Assembly (NCBI GenBank): GCA_024803745.1
Contig: JANJXV010000004.1
Span: 45,507,358 to 45,571,357 of the forward strand
From: Megascapheus bottae
Lineage: Eukaryota; Chordata; Mammalia; Rodentia; Geomyidae
Reading direction: 5' to 3'
Length of the DNA: 64,000 bases
How positions within the stretch are numbered: the first letter of the stretch is position 1; every line of letters starts with the position of its first letter. The notes beneath the pieces are model-generated. The model saw nothing but the letters and a program-made list of their open reading frames with translations. It was not told where the DNA came from and did no database searches. The translations under genes were made by a program, and so were the position numbers. Of this stretch, positions 47,206 to 58,617 are shown piece by piece.

Positions 47206-47565
47206 ACTATTTGTTATCTGAAAGAAATGCACCCACAGACTGAAAGAATGGACAGCAATATACCAAGCTAGTGGAAATTGAAAACCATCATGAATAGTTA
47301 CTCTCATGCCCAACAAAGTAGACTTCAAGATAAAATTATTCCATAGAGACAAAGAAAGTCACCAGGTATTAATACATGAAATGATCCATCAGGAAGATGT
47401 ACTAAGTGTAAATGCTGCACACTGCATTTTGGAGCAACCAACTTCAGTAAACACTCCTGAATAGAAAAAAGGACCAATAGGTTCAAATAGAATAATAGTG
47501 GGGGACGTCAATAACAAAGCTTATCAGTAGATTTTTAAAGTTGTTGTTCCATACAAATTTTAGAA

Positions 47566-47795
47566 TGTGCCTGCCAGAGGCTCACACAAATAATCCTTGC
47601 TGCTGAAGAGGCTGAGTTCTGAGGATCATGGTTCAAAGCTACTCCAGGCAAGTAAGTTTGTGACATTCTCATTTCCCATGACCTACCAACTTAAGCTATG
47701 GTTCAAGTGGTAGAATTCTAGCCTTCACCAAAGAAACTCAATGACAATGCCAGGCCCTGAATTTAAGCCTCAGAGCAGCACTACTTTCCCTTTCC
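47566..47795 (+). mobile_element. B1/ID chimeric SINE, diverged
   Basis: 'tgcctgccagaggctcacac' followed by 'gaggctgagttctgagg', 'gatcatggttcaaagc' and 'ctatggttcaagtggtag' ending 'gaatttaagcctcagagc'. Confidence 0.75.
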
Positions 47796-48246
47796 AAAAT
47801 ACAAACTTTCCCATGACCCTGTGAAAAATAGAACACATTCCACCTCTATGTGTCAGCAATAAAATATAAAAATTAATTGTTTCTTGGTGATATGCAGTTT
47901 ACATTCAAAGCCTTGTGCCTGATATGCTTAAATTTAAATTTTAGAGCAATGATAGAAAGAAAGTAAACAAATGAGTTCCTTCATTCCTCTCCAGAAGAGG
48001 AAAAGAGGAAATACAAGAAGTTAAGGTGCAGACTCCAATTCCCACTTCACTGATGTGAAATGACCAGAAAGCAATGAAATCACCCTGGTCTTTGGCCACG
48101 CACAAATGGTAGCTGGGAGAATTGTCTACTCTACTGTCCTCTGGCAGGCCACAGAAGGAAAAGTGAGGCTTTGCAGAGGATGTTCCTTCAGAAAGAAATG
48201 GCATTAAAATCACCAAATTACATCCCAACAAACACATTTTGGATTA
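47796..48246. other. Unique sequence
   Basis: A 98-codon minus-strand open frame (47,941-48,237) shows no recognisable domain and no supporting features. Confidence 0.45.
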
Positions 48247-48480
48247 AAAAAATAAATTAATAAAATGCAGGGGCTGGGAGTTTGGCCTAGTGGTAGAGTG
48301 CTTGCCTAGCATGCATGAAGACCAGGTTCAATTCCTCGGTACCACATACATAGAAAAAAAAGCCAGAAGTGGTGCTGTGGCTCAAGTGGCAGAGTGCTAA
48401 CCTTGAAAAAGCCCAAGGACAGTACTCAGACCCTGAGTACAAGCCCCAGGACTAGCAAAACATAAAAAATAAAATAAATT
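48247..48480 (+). mobile_element. Dimeric ID-like SINE, nearly consensus
   Basis: The body at about 48,270-48,462 runs from 'ggggctgggagtttggcctag' region to 'ccaggactagcaaaac'. 'aaataaattaat' on both sides (about 48,249 and 48,470) is a probable short target-site duplication in AT-rich DNA. Confidence 0.9.
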
Positions 48481-48553
48481 AATTAAATTAAATTAAAATT
48501 TTAAAGATCACTTAGTATCACATCAAACAACATAAACTATTTAAATGTAAATC

Positions 48554-48765
48554 TAAGCTGAGTGTTCATGGCTCATGCCTATAATTCAAACTACTCAGGA
48601 GCCTGATCTCTAAGGAGTATAGTTCAAAACCAGTCCAGGAAGACAAATCAATGAGACTTTTATCTCCAATTACTCAGCAAATGGCCAGAAACGGAGGTGT
48701 GACTCAAGTGGTTGGGCACCAACCTCGAATGAAAAAGCAAGGCAAGAAAGCTAGGCACACACACT
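48554..48765 (+). mobile_element. B1/ID chimeric SINE with CAC-repeat tail
   Basis: 'gctgagtgttcatggctcat' followed by 'gcctataattcaaactactc', 'ctccaattactcagcaaat' and 'gtgtgactcaagtggttgg'. It leads into ACACAC/(CAC)n. Confidence 0.8.
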
Positions 48766-48787
48766 ACCACCACCACCACCACCACCC
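48758..48787 (+). repeat. (CAC)n microsatellite
   Basis: About seven CAC/ACC units after a short AC run at the SINE's 3' end. Confidence 0.9.
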
Positions 48788-48954
48788 CACAAAAGAATAA
48801 ATCCAACAAAATATTCCATACATGATCCCCACATGCGAGTCATTAATGAACATATAAATCAAAGGGAAGATGTCTGCATTCACAGATCAAAAGGCAGTTT
48901 TGTTACAATATCACTTCTCCCAAGCTTGACCTGACCAATCTCTCAGTAAACTGT

Positions 48955-49262
48955 TTGTTAATTTTATTGTCCGAGTAATGTATAGAGGGATTATAGTTAC
49001 ATCCTTAATTCAGAAATGAATTAAATAGCTACATCTCAGGAAAAAAAGGAAAAAGTGCTGATAAATACATGAAGAAATATTCACATCCCTCAGCCACAAA
49101 GGAAGTATAAATCCAAGTGACATTGCATTAATCATAAAGAAAACAAATAACAATAAATGCTGGTGGAGACTGAGGGATGGAGAACAATACATTGTTGGTG
49201 GTCTGCAAATTTGTCTAGTTACTATGGAATGGACGTTCTTAAAAAATAAAATTAAAATTAAA
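48955..49262. mobile_element. L1 pieces in two orientations
   Basis: Positions 48,957-49,007 are a minus-strand L1 3' tip ('tattgtccgagtaatgtata'). From about 49,040 the plus strand carries ORF2 C-terminal sequence ('acatgaagaaatattcacat', 'cattgttggtggtctgcaaa'). The plus part looks older. Confidence 0.65.
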
Positions 49263-49500
49263 GCCAAGTGATAGGGGCTCACACCTGTAATCCTAGAAAC
49301 TCAGGAAGCTGAGATCTGAGGATCATGGTTCAAGGCCAGTCTGGGCACTAAAGTCCGTGAGACTCTTACCTCCAATTAACCATCAGAAAACCAGAAGTGG
49401 TGCTGTGTCTCAAGTGGTAGAGCAGTAGCCTTGAGCTGAAGAGCTCAGGAACAGCCCCCAGGCCCAGCGTTCAAGCCCCATGACTGACAAAAAAAATTTT
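49263..49500 (+). mobile_element. B1/ID chimeric SINE
   Basis: A full-length copy: 'gccaagtgataggggctcac', 'ctcaggaagctgagatctg', 'gtctcaagtggtagagcag' and 'cgttcaagccccatgactg', then an A/T-rich tail. Confidence 0.92.
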
Positions 49501-50060
49501 TTTTAATTATCATGTGATCCAGCACTACTACTATTGGGTATATATCTCCAAAGGAATCAAAGTCAACTATAATAAAGATACCTACACACTTACACTGATT
49601 CACTACTATTCACATCACACCAAGCCTAGGAGTCAAGAACTAATGACTGGATTTAAAAAATCCATTATAAAATATGTTCCATAAATGTATGCTAATTTCA
49701 AAAGCTAATTTTTTAAAGATAGTTCTATGACTCACATTATTTGGTTTCAAAATTTACTATGAGGCAACAGGAATCAAGATAGCATGACTCTGGCAAAATA
49801 ATAAAGAGAAATTTAGAAATATATCCAACTGGTCAACTGATTTCCACTAAAGGTAACAAAGAAATTTAGAAAGAAAGGGATAATTTTGCAATATATAGTA
49901 CTTAAAATATTATAGTAGTAAAATAATTTCTTATGCAAAGACTTGTATTACAGAATTCAAAAATAAAAACACGGGCTTAAATGAAAAAATCTCAAATCAC
50001 AAAACCTCTAGAAGAAGAGATACACAAAATTCTTATATAGCATACGCAACTATGTCAGTA
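49501..50060 (+). mobile_element. Ancient L1 ORF2 pieces
   Basis: 'gatccagcactactactatt' (49,515) and 'aggaatcaagatagcatgac' (49,769) parallel ancient L1 ORF2 segments. The ancient copy seems to resume at about 51,180. Confidence 0.55.
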
Positions 50061-50066
50061 AAGCTG

Positions 50067-50357
50067 CAATCCATTTTTCCATATATTTTTAATGTAATTA
50101 ATAGAAGGTTACATTATATTCACCAGATAGAAGGTGCATTATTTCACATACATTGACACCCTTTCTCATGTCTTGGTCCCCATTTCCCTCTCCCCACCCC
50201 CGCCCCTCATCTTGTTTTTCCCCCTTCTCTATCCAATTTCAAATAACCAAATATGCATATATACAATATATCAGATAACAAGGTGAAATACTGTAAATAA
50301 TATACTATGTTATCTCTCATCTCTTTTGCCGTCCCTTGGTTATCTCAATCCATTTTT
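50067..50357 (-). mobile_element. Miniature twin-primed L1 with 12-bp target-site duplication
   Basis: Positions 50,079-50,296 are L1 3'UTR in minus orientation. At about 50,300 the sequence switches to plus-strand 3'UTR ('tactatgttatctctcatctc') until 50,345. The two parts abut at nearly the same consensus position. caatccattttt lies at 50,067-50,078 and 50,346-50,357. Confidence 0.88.
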
Positions 50358-50426
50358 TTTTAAAACTTGACAAGTTGAATTTCCTTGAAATTAAGGACTT
50401 CTGTTCTTTCAGTCAAAGTAAGCCAG

Positions 50427-50624
50427 AGTCAGGTGGCTAAGATCTAAAGATCATGATTCTAAGTCAGGCCAGGCCAGGCAGATAAGTCCAGAGACCTCTT
50501 ATCTCCAGTAAATAAGTCTGTGATCTCTTATCTCCAGTAAACTACTCAGAAAAGGCTGAAAGTGGTAAAGAGCCTCGAGCACAAAGAGGCTCAAGGACAG
50601 CGCCAAGACTTTGAGTTCAAATCC

Positions 50625-50629
<5 letters not shown>
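50427..50629 (+). mobile_element. B1/ID SINE with internal 30-bp tandem duplication
   Basis: 'aggtggctaagatctaaaga' to 'gactttgagttcaaatcc'. The segment 'ataagtc...tctccagtaa' is present twice in tandem (about 50,482-50,511 and 50,512-50,541). The tail becomes (GA)n. Confidence 0.78.
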
Positions 50630-50683
<54 letters not shown>

Positions 50684-50701
50684 GAAAGAAAGTGAAAGAA
50701 A

Positions 50702-50782
<81 letters not shown>

Positions 50783-50805
50783 GGAGAAAAAGAAAGAGAA
50801 AGATA
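50630..50805 (+). repeat. (GA)n(GAAA)n polypurine microsatellite
   Basis: About 25 GA units to 50,680, followed by (GAAA)n to about 50,780 and mixed units. Confidence 0.97.
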
Positions 50806-51118
50806 GATCCGGGCTCTGTGGCTTACGCCTGTAATCCTAGCTACTCAGGAAGCTGAGATCTGAGGATTGAGGTTCTAAGCCAGCCCGGGCACTAAAGACC
50901 ATGAGACTCTTATGTCCAATTAACCACTTGAAAACTGGCAGTAGCTCTGTGACTCAAGGGGTAGGGTGGTAGCCTTAAGTTGAAGAGCTCAGGGACAGCG
51001 CCTAGGCCCAGGGGTAGGGCAGTAGCGGAGTACTGAAAAGCTCAGGAACAGCCCCGGAGCCCAGAGTTCAAGCTCCATAACTGACCAAAAACAAAGAAAA
51101 AGAAAAGAAAGAAAGAAA
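50806..51118 (+). mobile_element. B1/ID SINE with duplicated right-half segment
   Basis: The left part is normal ('tccgggctctgtggcttacg'). Two successive versions of the 'ggtagggYggtagc...gctcagg.acag' module then occur (about 50,958-51,010 and 51,011-51,060) before 'agagttcaagctccataac'. The A-rich end is a GAAA-like tail. Confidence 0.85.
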
Positions 51119-51179
51119 GGAAGGAAAACAAAAAAATGTCAAGGCAACGGGAGTCATTGTATGGGAAAAAAAAAGAAAC

Positions 51180-51760
51180 ACATACCTGATAAAAGACTTG
51201 TGCTCTGAATATATAAAGCATTCTTGGAACTCAATTATAAAGCATCAAATAATCCTGTTAAAGGGGACAGTGGGGGAAAAGAGCAGATGTTTTACTGAAG
51301 TAGAAATACAAATTGTGAATGCGCTTGTGAGGAAATAATATCATTAGTAATTAGGGAAATGCAAATTAAACCACACTGAGAAAATTTACACCTGTGATAG
51401 CTAATTTTTCATTTCTAATGTAAGTAACAAAAACAATGCATGCTAAGGATATAGAGAACAAACTTTTAGGTATTACTAGTAAGAATACAAAATGATACAG
51501 CCACTTTAGAAAGGATTAGATTATTTCTTGTAAAATTAAACATACATTTAAGTTTACCCTTATATGACTCAATGGTAATTCATATTCTACATGTGTCCTT
51601 AGGATTAATAAAACATTTATGCATACAAATATCCTCACACAAACCTCTACAGGGAGCGTTATTCAATATGGCCAAAAGCTGGGAAAAGTACAAATCCATC
51701 AACAACTTAATGCATTAATAAATTCTGTAGTAGTCAATGGAAATTATGAACTACTTCAGG
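51180..51760 (+). mobile_element. Ancient L1 ORF2 3' remnant
   Basis: 'gataaaagacttgtgctctg', 'gggaaatgcaaattaaacc', 'gatacagccactttagaaag' and 'catcaacaacttaatgcatt' match the end of ancient L1 ORF2 in order. Confidence 0.75.
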
Positions 51761-51789
51761 CTTAACTGTGAAAGCAAAACTAGAGAGGC

Positions 51790-52070
51790 ACAATTCCTTT
51801 GTCACAATTTCTCATCTCTTTTGTTGTCCCTTGGTTATCTCATATTGTGACCGTATCTTACCTTATTATTTGATATGTTGTATATATGTTTATTTGTTTA
51901 TTTGAAATAGGATAGGGAAGTGGGAAAACAAGATGAGGAGAGAGGGTGGGGGATAGAAATGGGGACAAAAACTTGAGAAGGGGTAGCAACGATTGTTAAG
52001 TAATGCACCTTCTATCTGGCGAATATAATGTAACCCTTCTATTAATTACAATAAAAAAAATTTAAAAAAG
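51790..52070 (+). mobile_element. L1 3'UTR (young type)
   Basis: 'tctcatctcttttgttgtcc' through the 3'UTR G-rich block to 'attacaataaaaaaaattt'. It is strongly 5'-truncated. Confidence 0.9.
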
Positions 52071-52489
52071 ACCCAAAGGCTTCTTGAGGCTGAGAAATAG
52101 CAAGAAAGTAAATTAGGACATACTTTGAGCACATTCACTCAGGAATATACCACCAAACATGAATAGATGACAGATTATCTCTACTTTATTCATTTAATGT
52201 ACAATTTGTATGAGATGAAGTTTGTTATTTGAAAATAACTTTAAAAATTATTAAAATATCTTAAAATTATTTGTCTTAAAAATTATCTCATAAGGAAAAA
52301 ATTCTCTCAGTAAGATATAAAAACTGAAATAACTCGGAGAATATATTTTATTCACCACTGTATACGCATACCTAAAGAACTACTTAATGCATATTAGCGT
52401 TTGAATAAATATATTCATTTTGCTCAATTAAGATTTGGGACTTGCAAGTAAGTAAATGATTCTATACCAAAATAAAATAAAATAAATTC

Positions 52490-52845
52490 TGTTATATCCA
52501 TGAAACAGAATATTTCTCAACGATAAAATCGAATGAACTACAGATACATGAATGATTCTCAGAAGTATTATACCAAGTGAAGGAAGCCAGACTCAAAAAG
52601 ATACATACTGTTTGATTACATTTATATGACATGCTGGAAAAGGCAAAATTACAGTGACAGAAATCAGTTGCCAGACCCTGGGGGAAGTAGAAAAAGATTG
52701 ACTACAAAAGGCCACAAAGAAACTTTTGAGGATGATGGAATTATTCCATATCTTGAATGCATTATATGACAGTATGTGTTTGTCAAATTTCACCAAAGGG
52801 CAAATTTTTACTCCATGTAAATTGTAACTTAATAAACCTGAATTT
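52490..52845 (+). mobile_element. Ancient L1 3' terminus
   Basis: 'gaatgaactacagatacatg', 'aaggaagccagactcaaaaag', 'cagtatgtgtttgtcaaatt' and 'gtaacttaataaacctgaat' reproduce the end of an ancient L1 family. Confidence 0.75.
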
Positions 52846-52917
52846 TTCAATAGATTATCAATAGATTACTTCATTACTTATTTTATACTGTTACCAAAAA
52901 AAATTAAGTAATTTGGA

Positions 52918-52998
52918 CTAAGGGAATAGTTCACATGATAGAACACTGCCTATCAAGCATAAGGCATTGAGTTTAAACCCTTTTAATGCAAAAAAGCA
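52918..52998 (+). mobile_element. ID monomer SINE remnant
   Basis: 'gggaatagttcacatgatag' and 'cattgagtttaaaccctttt' resemble degraded A and B boxes, followed by an A-rich tail. Confidence 0.5.
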
Positions 52999-53013
52999 AA
53001 AATTAAAAATAAA

Positions 53014-53238
53014 GAATTAGCCAAGCACCAATGGCTTAGGTAATCCTAACTACTTAGGAGACTGAGATCTGAGGATCATAGTTCAAAGCCTGCCCAGGCA
53101 GAAAAGTCTGTAAGACTCTTATCTCCAATGAAGTAGAACTCTGGTTCAAATAGCAGTGCACTAACCTTGAGCAAAAAAACACTCAGGGATAGCCCTCAGG
53201 CCTGCAGTTCAAACCCCAGGACTGGCACAAAAAAAATG
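53014..53238 (+). mobile_element. B1/ID chimeric SINE
   Basis: 'gccaagcaccaatggcttag' followed by 'taatcctaactacttaggag', 'gactcttatctccaatgaag' and 'gcagttcaaaccccaggact' with an A-tail. Confidence 0.85.
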
Positions 53239-53327
53239 GATAAGTAAAAACAATTCTACAAAACTCATTTGGACCCCACAGCTCTTTAAGTTATGGGAAT
53301 GATGAAAGAAAATTGGTATACATTAAA

Positions 53328-53570
53328 ACAAATTAAGTGCAAGTGGCTCACACTTGTAATCTTATCTATTCAGGAGACTGAAATCTGAGGATCCAGGTTT
53401 GAAACTAGCCCAGACAGGAACCCTATCAAAGCTCCAATTAACCACCAAAGAGCTAGAATAGTAGAGCTATGGCTCAAGGGATAGGGCTCCAGTATGGAGC
53501 AGAAAAGCTAAGGGACAGTGGTTTGGGTCTTGAGTTCATGCTCCAGTATTGGCACAGAGGGAAAAAAAAT
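53328..53570 (+). mobile_element. B1/ID chimeric SINE, diverged
   Basis: 'aagtggctcacacttgtaatc', 'caggagactgaaatctgagg', 'gctatggctcaagggatag' and 'gagttcatgctccagtattg' are in family order. Confidence 0.82.
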
Positions 53571-53633
53571 AAGATAGCCTTACTCACGAGTAAATACCTT
53601 GACTGCAGGAGCTATCTGATAAATACATGCACC

Positions 53634-53875
53634 ATTTTTTATTGACAGTCCTAGTGTTTGAACTCAGAACCTGGGCACTGTCCCTGAGCCTTTGTGCTTC
53701 ATGCTAGCACTTTACCAGTTAAATCACAGTTCCACTTCCAGTATTTTTGGTGGTTAATTGAAGGTAAGAGTCACAAACTCTCCTGCCCAGCTGGCTTCAA
53801 ACTAAGATCCTGAGATCTCAGCCTCCTGAATAAGATTCCAGTTGTGATCCACTGCTGTCCAGTTACCAGGCACCT
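53634..53875 (-). mobile_element. B1/ID chimeric SINE
   Basis: The reverse complement begins near 53,870 and ends with the T-rich (A-tail) side at 53,634. 'cagcctcctgaataagattc' and 'tggttaattgaaggtaagag' identify the family. Confidence 0.82.
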
Positions 53876-53957
53876 TTTTTTTAGTCTTTTGTTTGTTTTT
53901 TTTACAAAACAATAGGTTTTATTATTATGATATTTCTATACATGCATACCCATCCTC

Positions 53958-54085
53958 CACTGGTTTTTCTTTTTTTTTATTGTCAGGGTAATATATAGAG
54001 GGGTTATAGTTACATTGCTCAGGTAATGGATGCATTACTTCTCAAACATTGATAGCCTTTCTCATGTTTTTGTTCCCTACCATGC
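53958..54085 (-). mobile_element. L1 3'UTR tip
   Basis: 'attgtcagggtaatatatag' followed by 'aggggttatagttacattgc' to 'ctttctcatgtttttgttcc'. It is severely truncated. Confidence 0.82.
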
Positions 54086-54421
54086 ACCTTCTTAAAGTCA
54101 TACCCTTATTTCTAAGGGGCAAATCTTAAGGACAACTCCAAGAAACTGCACATTATGTGCTATATAAACTTGTATCTGTGCCAAAAAGAGCCCTATTTCT
54201 TGAAGACATGTCATATCTCTAGCTTTATCTTAGTGTAAAATTCATATAATTCTGTCAGTATAATAAATCTGTCAGTGTAAATAAAAGCATGCCCTTTCAT
54301 AATTGCACTGACCAGGGCCATGTTGTATTGCTCTGTGGACTGCATCTGGAATAAAGGGATGCAGCCCAGGGGTGCGAATGTGCTTTGAAGTCCAGCTCTT
54401 CTCTGTCATTGTTACCGAGAA

Positions 54422-55054
54422 GTGGCATCTTTTTCTTTTTTATTTCACTTGACTTTATTGTAAAAGTGGTGTACAGGAGGTTACAGTTACATAAGTAAGG
54501 GAATAAGTACATGTTTTGTGGAACATGACTACCCCCTCCCTCATTTTCTCCCACTTTCTCTCCTCCCTGTACTCCCCTCCCCTGCCACATTGTAAACTTC
54601 ATTTCCGACACAGTATCTGGTGAGTATGGCCGCTACATTGGTTCACCCTGTGTCCTTTGTCTCACCATTTTGTTGTTTGCCTTCCCTTCCCCAAATCAGA
54701 GACATGTATATACAAAAGCAAAAACAGTGAGCATAGGAGATAAAACAAGAGGGGAAAGAAAAAAGAAATAATTTCACACAATATATTTTCTAAAAACCTC
54801 TTGTTTCCATTTCTTGGAGTTCATTTTGGTTAGTATCATTTTATATGGTCATATGTACATAATTATTGAGCTATTGCAATCCTCTGCTAGGACTATCTTA
54901 GACATATATTAATTATTCCAAATGAGGGAAACCATGGAACCTATGTTTCTTTGTGTCAGGCTTATTTCACTTAATATGATTCTTCCAAGTCTTTCCATTT
55001 CCTTACCTATGGAATAAAGTCTTTCTTTATGATGGAAGCATAGAATCCTTGTGT

Positions 55055-55099
<45 letters not shown>

Positions 55100-55863
55100 A
55101 CATTTTCTTGATATCATCATGTACTGAGGGGCATCTGGGTTGGTTCCATATCTCAGCTATGGTAAGTAATACTGCAATGAACATAGTTGTGCTGGTTGCT
55201 TTAGTATGGCCTTGTTTATGATCATTTGGGTAAATGTCCAGGAGTGGGATTACTGGACCCATGAGGAAGCTCTGTGTTTACTCTTTTGAGAAATTGCCAT
55301 ACTACTTTCCAGAATGGCTGAGCAAGTTTATATTCCTGCCAACATTCCCTTTTGACCACATCCCAGACGGCATCAGTCTTGATAATGGCATTCTAACTAG
55401 GGTAAGGTGCAAATCAATGTAGTTTTGATTTGCATTTCATTTATGGCAGAGATGTTGAACGTGTCTTCATGTTTCTATTGACTATTCTTATTTCCTCTCC
55501 AGAGAAGTCTCTTTTTAATTATTTAGCCCTCTTATTAGTGGTATGGTTGTTTCTTTGAGGGTTTGTTATTGGAGGGGTTAATTTTTTTAGCCCTATGTAC
55601 ATTTTCTATATAAGGCCCTTGTCTGTTGTATAGCTAGTGAAATCTTCTCCCAGTTTGTGGGCTATTTATCCTGCCAACTATGTATATCCTTTGCCATAAG
55701 TTCTACAGTTTAAAGCAATCCAATTTATCCAGGATTTTTCTGACTTGATGTGTTTCTAAATTCTTTATTTAGGAAATTTCTATTTGTCCCAAGGATCCCT
55801 ACTATATCCCCTATCCCTTCCTATAATATTTCATTTGGAGTTGATTCTGGGTGGCACCTTTTT
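54422..55863 (-). mobile_element. L1 3' portion (1.4 kb) with internal (GT)n and target-site duplication
   Basis: The minus-strand copy spans the 3'UTR (54,440 onward), ORF2 3' end (about 54,950-55,150) and ORF2 sequence to 55,850 ('atttggagttgattctgg'). gtggca[t/c]cttttt occurs at 54,422-54,434 and 55,851-55,863. It is more diverged than the 16-kb and 37-kb copies, and no long ORF2 frame remains. Confidence 0.88.
55053..55098 (+). repeat. (GT)n inside L1
   Basis: About 21 GT units replacing the usual 'tgtgtataaata' of the L1 ORF2 3' end. It probably grew from that short TGTGTATA seed. Confidence 0.95.
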
Positions 55864-57655
55864 TTAATGCTCCCATGATATGAGAGACTTTATGTAATTT
55901 GTGAAGTCAGAGGTAACACCTTTTATAACACATGATACATTGAAAGCTAGAAGGACTCTAAAAGAGCATAATCTTTTCTTGAAAAGCAAACTCAAGAATA
56001 ATCACCCACATTCAGACATAAATATTCCCAATTGTGTCCATTCTGCCATTGTATCATCTCCCGAATAGCTCTGAGAAATCTAGATAAAAGAAAGCACAAC
56101 TTTTGCATAAGTAAGCAGCCATTGGCTTCATTTAGAACTGATGTCAGGTTCCACCACTAGATTTCAGCGGAATCTGTATCGTCCCAGTGATTAACAAATG
56201 CATAGTGCCCTGACTAAATACAAAATTCATTTTTTCAGGAAACATCTAATATAATAACTTTCTTAAGGACAGCCAAATATTCATCGCACGGTAGGCTGTG
56301 AAAAACAGATCAACCCATGTATACAGCAAAGCAATATCTGAAAGTAGTAGCAAAATAAGATTGTATAGGGAATTTACCGTCTATTGTAACTGGCAATTCA
56401 TTTAGCCTAAGGAAACCACATAAAAAATATCAAAAATACACGCCACCACTCTCATCTTTCCTTCATGAATCATAACAATAACTTCAAAAATCTTTTCTTC
56501 CGGATGCATCCATAAACAATTAGCATCTCTTTGTTAAACTCTAATTGCTCTTCCCACACAGCTGTGTCACTGTACAGCTCAAGAAAGAGGGCCCAACTGC
56601 TAGGACAGTTATTAATACAATAATGCCATAACAAACTAAAAAGGCCGGGGGAGTTCAAGAAAAGCAGGTTGCCACATGTTCTCACAGAAAACAAAACTAT
56701 AGGCCATATTTTAAATGCCTAGTTTCTCTAATCTTTGTCTTTTCAATATAAATTCATGCCAGGAGACTCCAAGAGTATAGAGGTACCGAATACAGCTTCT
56801 TGATCTACATCATAGGAGCTTAAATTCTAGATATTCCACTAAAAAAGCTGTGTGATGAAAATCACCCAAACTCTCCACACCTCGGTACTCCCATCTATAA
56901 AAGGGGCTTAAAATGATTCATGCTGTTGTGAGAACAATATGGTTTCACAGCTATAAAAAGCTTAGAAGTGTCTTGAATTTACTAAATGCTCAATATTTAT
57001 TTGGACAAACGATATGTATTATCTTTCTTCTTATTGCATACTTGGTCCTTGCCATGTTTGTTTTGTTTTGTTTTTTAACTAGGTAAATGCACCTCTGTAA
57101 TCTAACCACATTTTCATGGTCTAACAATGCTGAAAACTTGTAGTAAACTCAGTACATCCTATCCATCAATATTTCAACAATGCCATGGTTAACACAAAGG
57201 AAAAGACTATTTGGGGGGAATGGTTACGAAGTGCTAGAGATATTCATTGCATGACTAAGTCAGTTCTAAACCTTCGAATTTTTCACCCTTCAAAGTGACA
57301 CAATATCAGATGACAACATTCGACTTGAGAAACTCAGAAAGCTGTTTGTCCCAGAAACATCTTGACATGTTGGAGGTTTTCAGCTTCAGGAAATGAAATG
57401 TTCTACCGAGGAGGATTGAGATACCCACAAATTCAATATGAAATTGCTTCACATAGTGTAGAGAACAAATATTCTTCAAGAAGAAAAGCCTAAGATAAAA
57501 TGCATATAACCACTGTACTTTTTAACCCATAGATGGTCTCTACATGTGGTTTCTATATTTGCTCCTCACGATCACAACTTACCTAATCCACACTGAACCA
57601 CTCAGACTACTAATGCTGCTAATGACTGGATTTCTGACAACAGTGGACTAACAAT
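55864..57655. other. Unique sequence (1.8 kb), nothing recognised
   Basis: No repeats or open frames of interest. Overall AT-rich. Confidence 0.5.
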
Positions 57656-57658
57656 GAA

Positions 57659-57659
<1 letters not shown>

Positions 57660-57725
<66 letters not shown>

Positions 57726-57728
57726 CGC
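57660..57728 (+). repeat. (GT)n(GC)n alternating tract
   Basis: About 28 GT units followed by about five GC units. It adjoins the tail side of a minus-strand SINE. Confidence 0.97.
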
Positions 57729-57950
57729 TGTGGCTTGAATTTAGAGCCTGAGTGCTGTCCCTTCATTTTTTTTTTTTATCAAAGCTGGTGTTCAACCCAC
57801 TTGAGCCATAGCTCCACTTCCAGCTATTTGGTGGTTGGCTGGAGATAATAGTTTGGTGGATTTCCTGCCCAGGCTGGCTCACACTGTGATGCTCAGATCC
57901 CTACCTCCTGAGTAGGATTACAAGTGTGAGCCACCAGGCCTGGTCCATAT
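57729..57950 (-). mobile_element. B1/ID chimeric SINE
   Basis: The reverse complement starts near 57,945 ('ccaggcctggtggctcacac') and ends near 57,730. T-rich stretches at 57,765-57,779 and the (GT)n tract lie at its 3' side. Confidence 0.85.
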
Positions 57951-58615
57951 TTCATTTTTCACAAAAGACTAAGTAACTGGCTTACTCCTTTGTCACGTAC
58001 CGGCATGCACAGCAGGCTGACACTTCTGTATTGAGGGTGGTCATCTCATGTTTCCAAGATGGTGGTCTCATTTCCAAATCATCAAATCACATAACATGCT
58101 CCAAATGAGGAGAAAAGAAAAGGAGCTAACTCTTGTCATTTCTCTACTTATCTTTTGTAGAAGTACCACCACACCGACCCAGAAAGCTTAAGCTCATTGA
58201 CCAGAACTATATCCTGTAACCAGTTCTGGCTGCAAGAAAGTATGAGCAAATAAATATGCAGGATGCCCAGTCTTCATCATGGGAGGAGGTAAAGGAAGAA
58301 AACATTGCTCTCAGGGAAGGAATGACAGCATCTGCCTCCTCTGCTTGTATGGTCCTTTCTCTGATTTTCCATCTGGAATATACTTAATCATCCTTTAAGA
58401 AACAATGCACTTGTCACTTTCATGGCAAACCATCCCTTCTCCAGCCCTGGGTGCTGTTGGCTGCTCCTTCCCTAGTGATTTGACAGCACCTTGGGTGAAA
58501 GCACACAAATGTGTCTGGCTTTGCAGTAAGATTACCACAGCCACTGTCACTTCAGGTGTATGTGTGTTGTGTAACATAACATATTCACTAAAAATTCTTT
58601 CTTAAAAAGGGAGAG
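57951..58615. other. Unique sequence, nothing recognised
   Basis: Opposing short open frames at 58,395-58,605 on both strands carry no motif. Confidence 0.5.
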
Positions 58616-58617
58616 AT

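Larger units (their letters stand above)
46500..47530 (+). mobile_element. Ancient L1 (ORF1 end to ORF2 endonuclease), SINE-interrupted
   Basis: 'attttccaatctagggaaag', 'gaataaagaaagaacattt' and 'agtagacttcaagataaaat' followed by 'gggggacgtcaataac' parallel the ancient L1 ORF1-ORF2 boundary, where the endonuclease has a GDFN-type motif. SINEs at 46,782 and 46,941 split it. Confidence 0.65.

Noticed and set aside
56151..56170. A second CTCF-like site (ccaccactagatttcagcgg)
   Set aside because: The essential GGC of the core is replaced by TTC.
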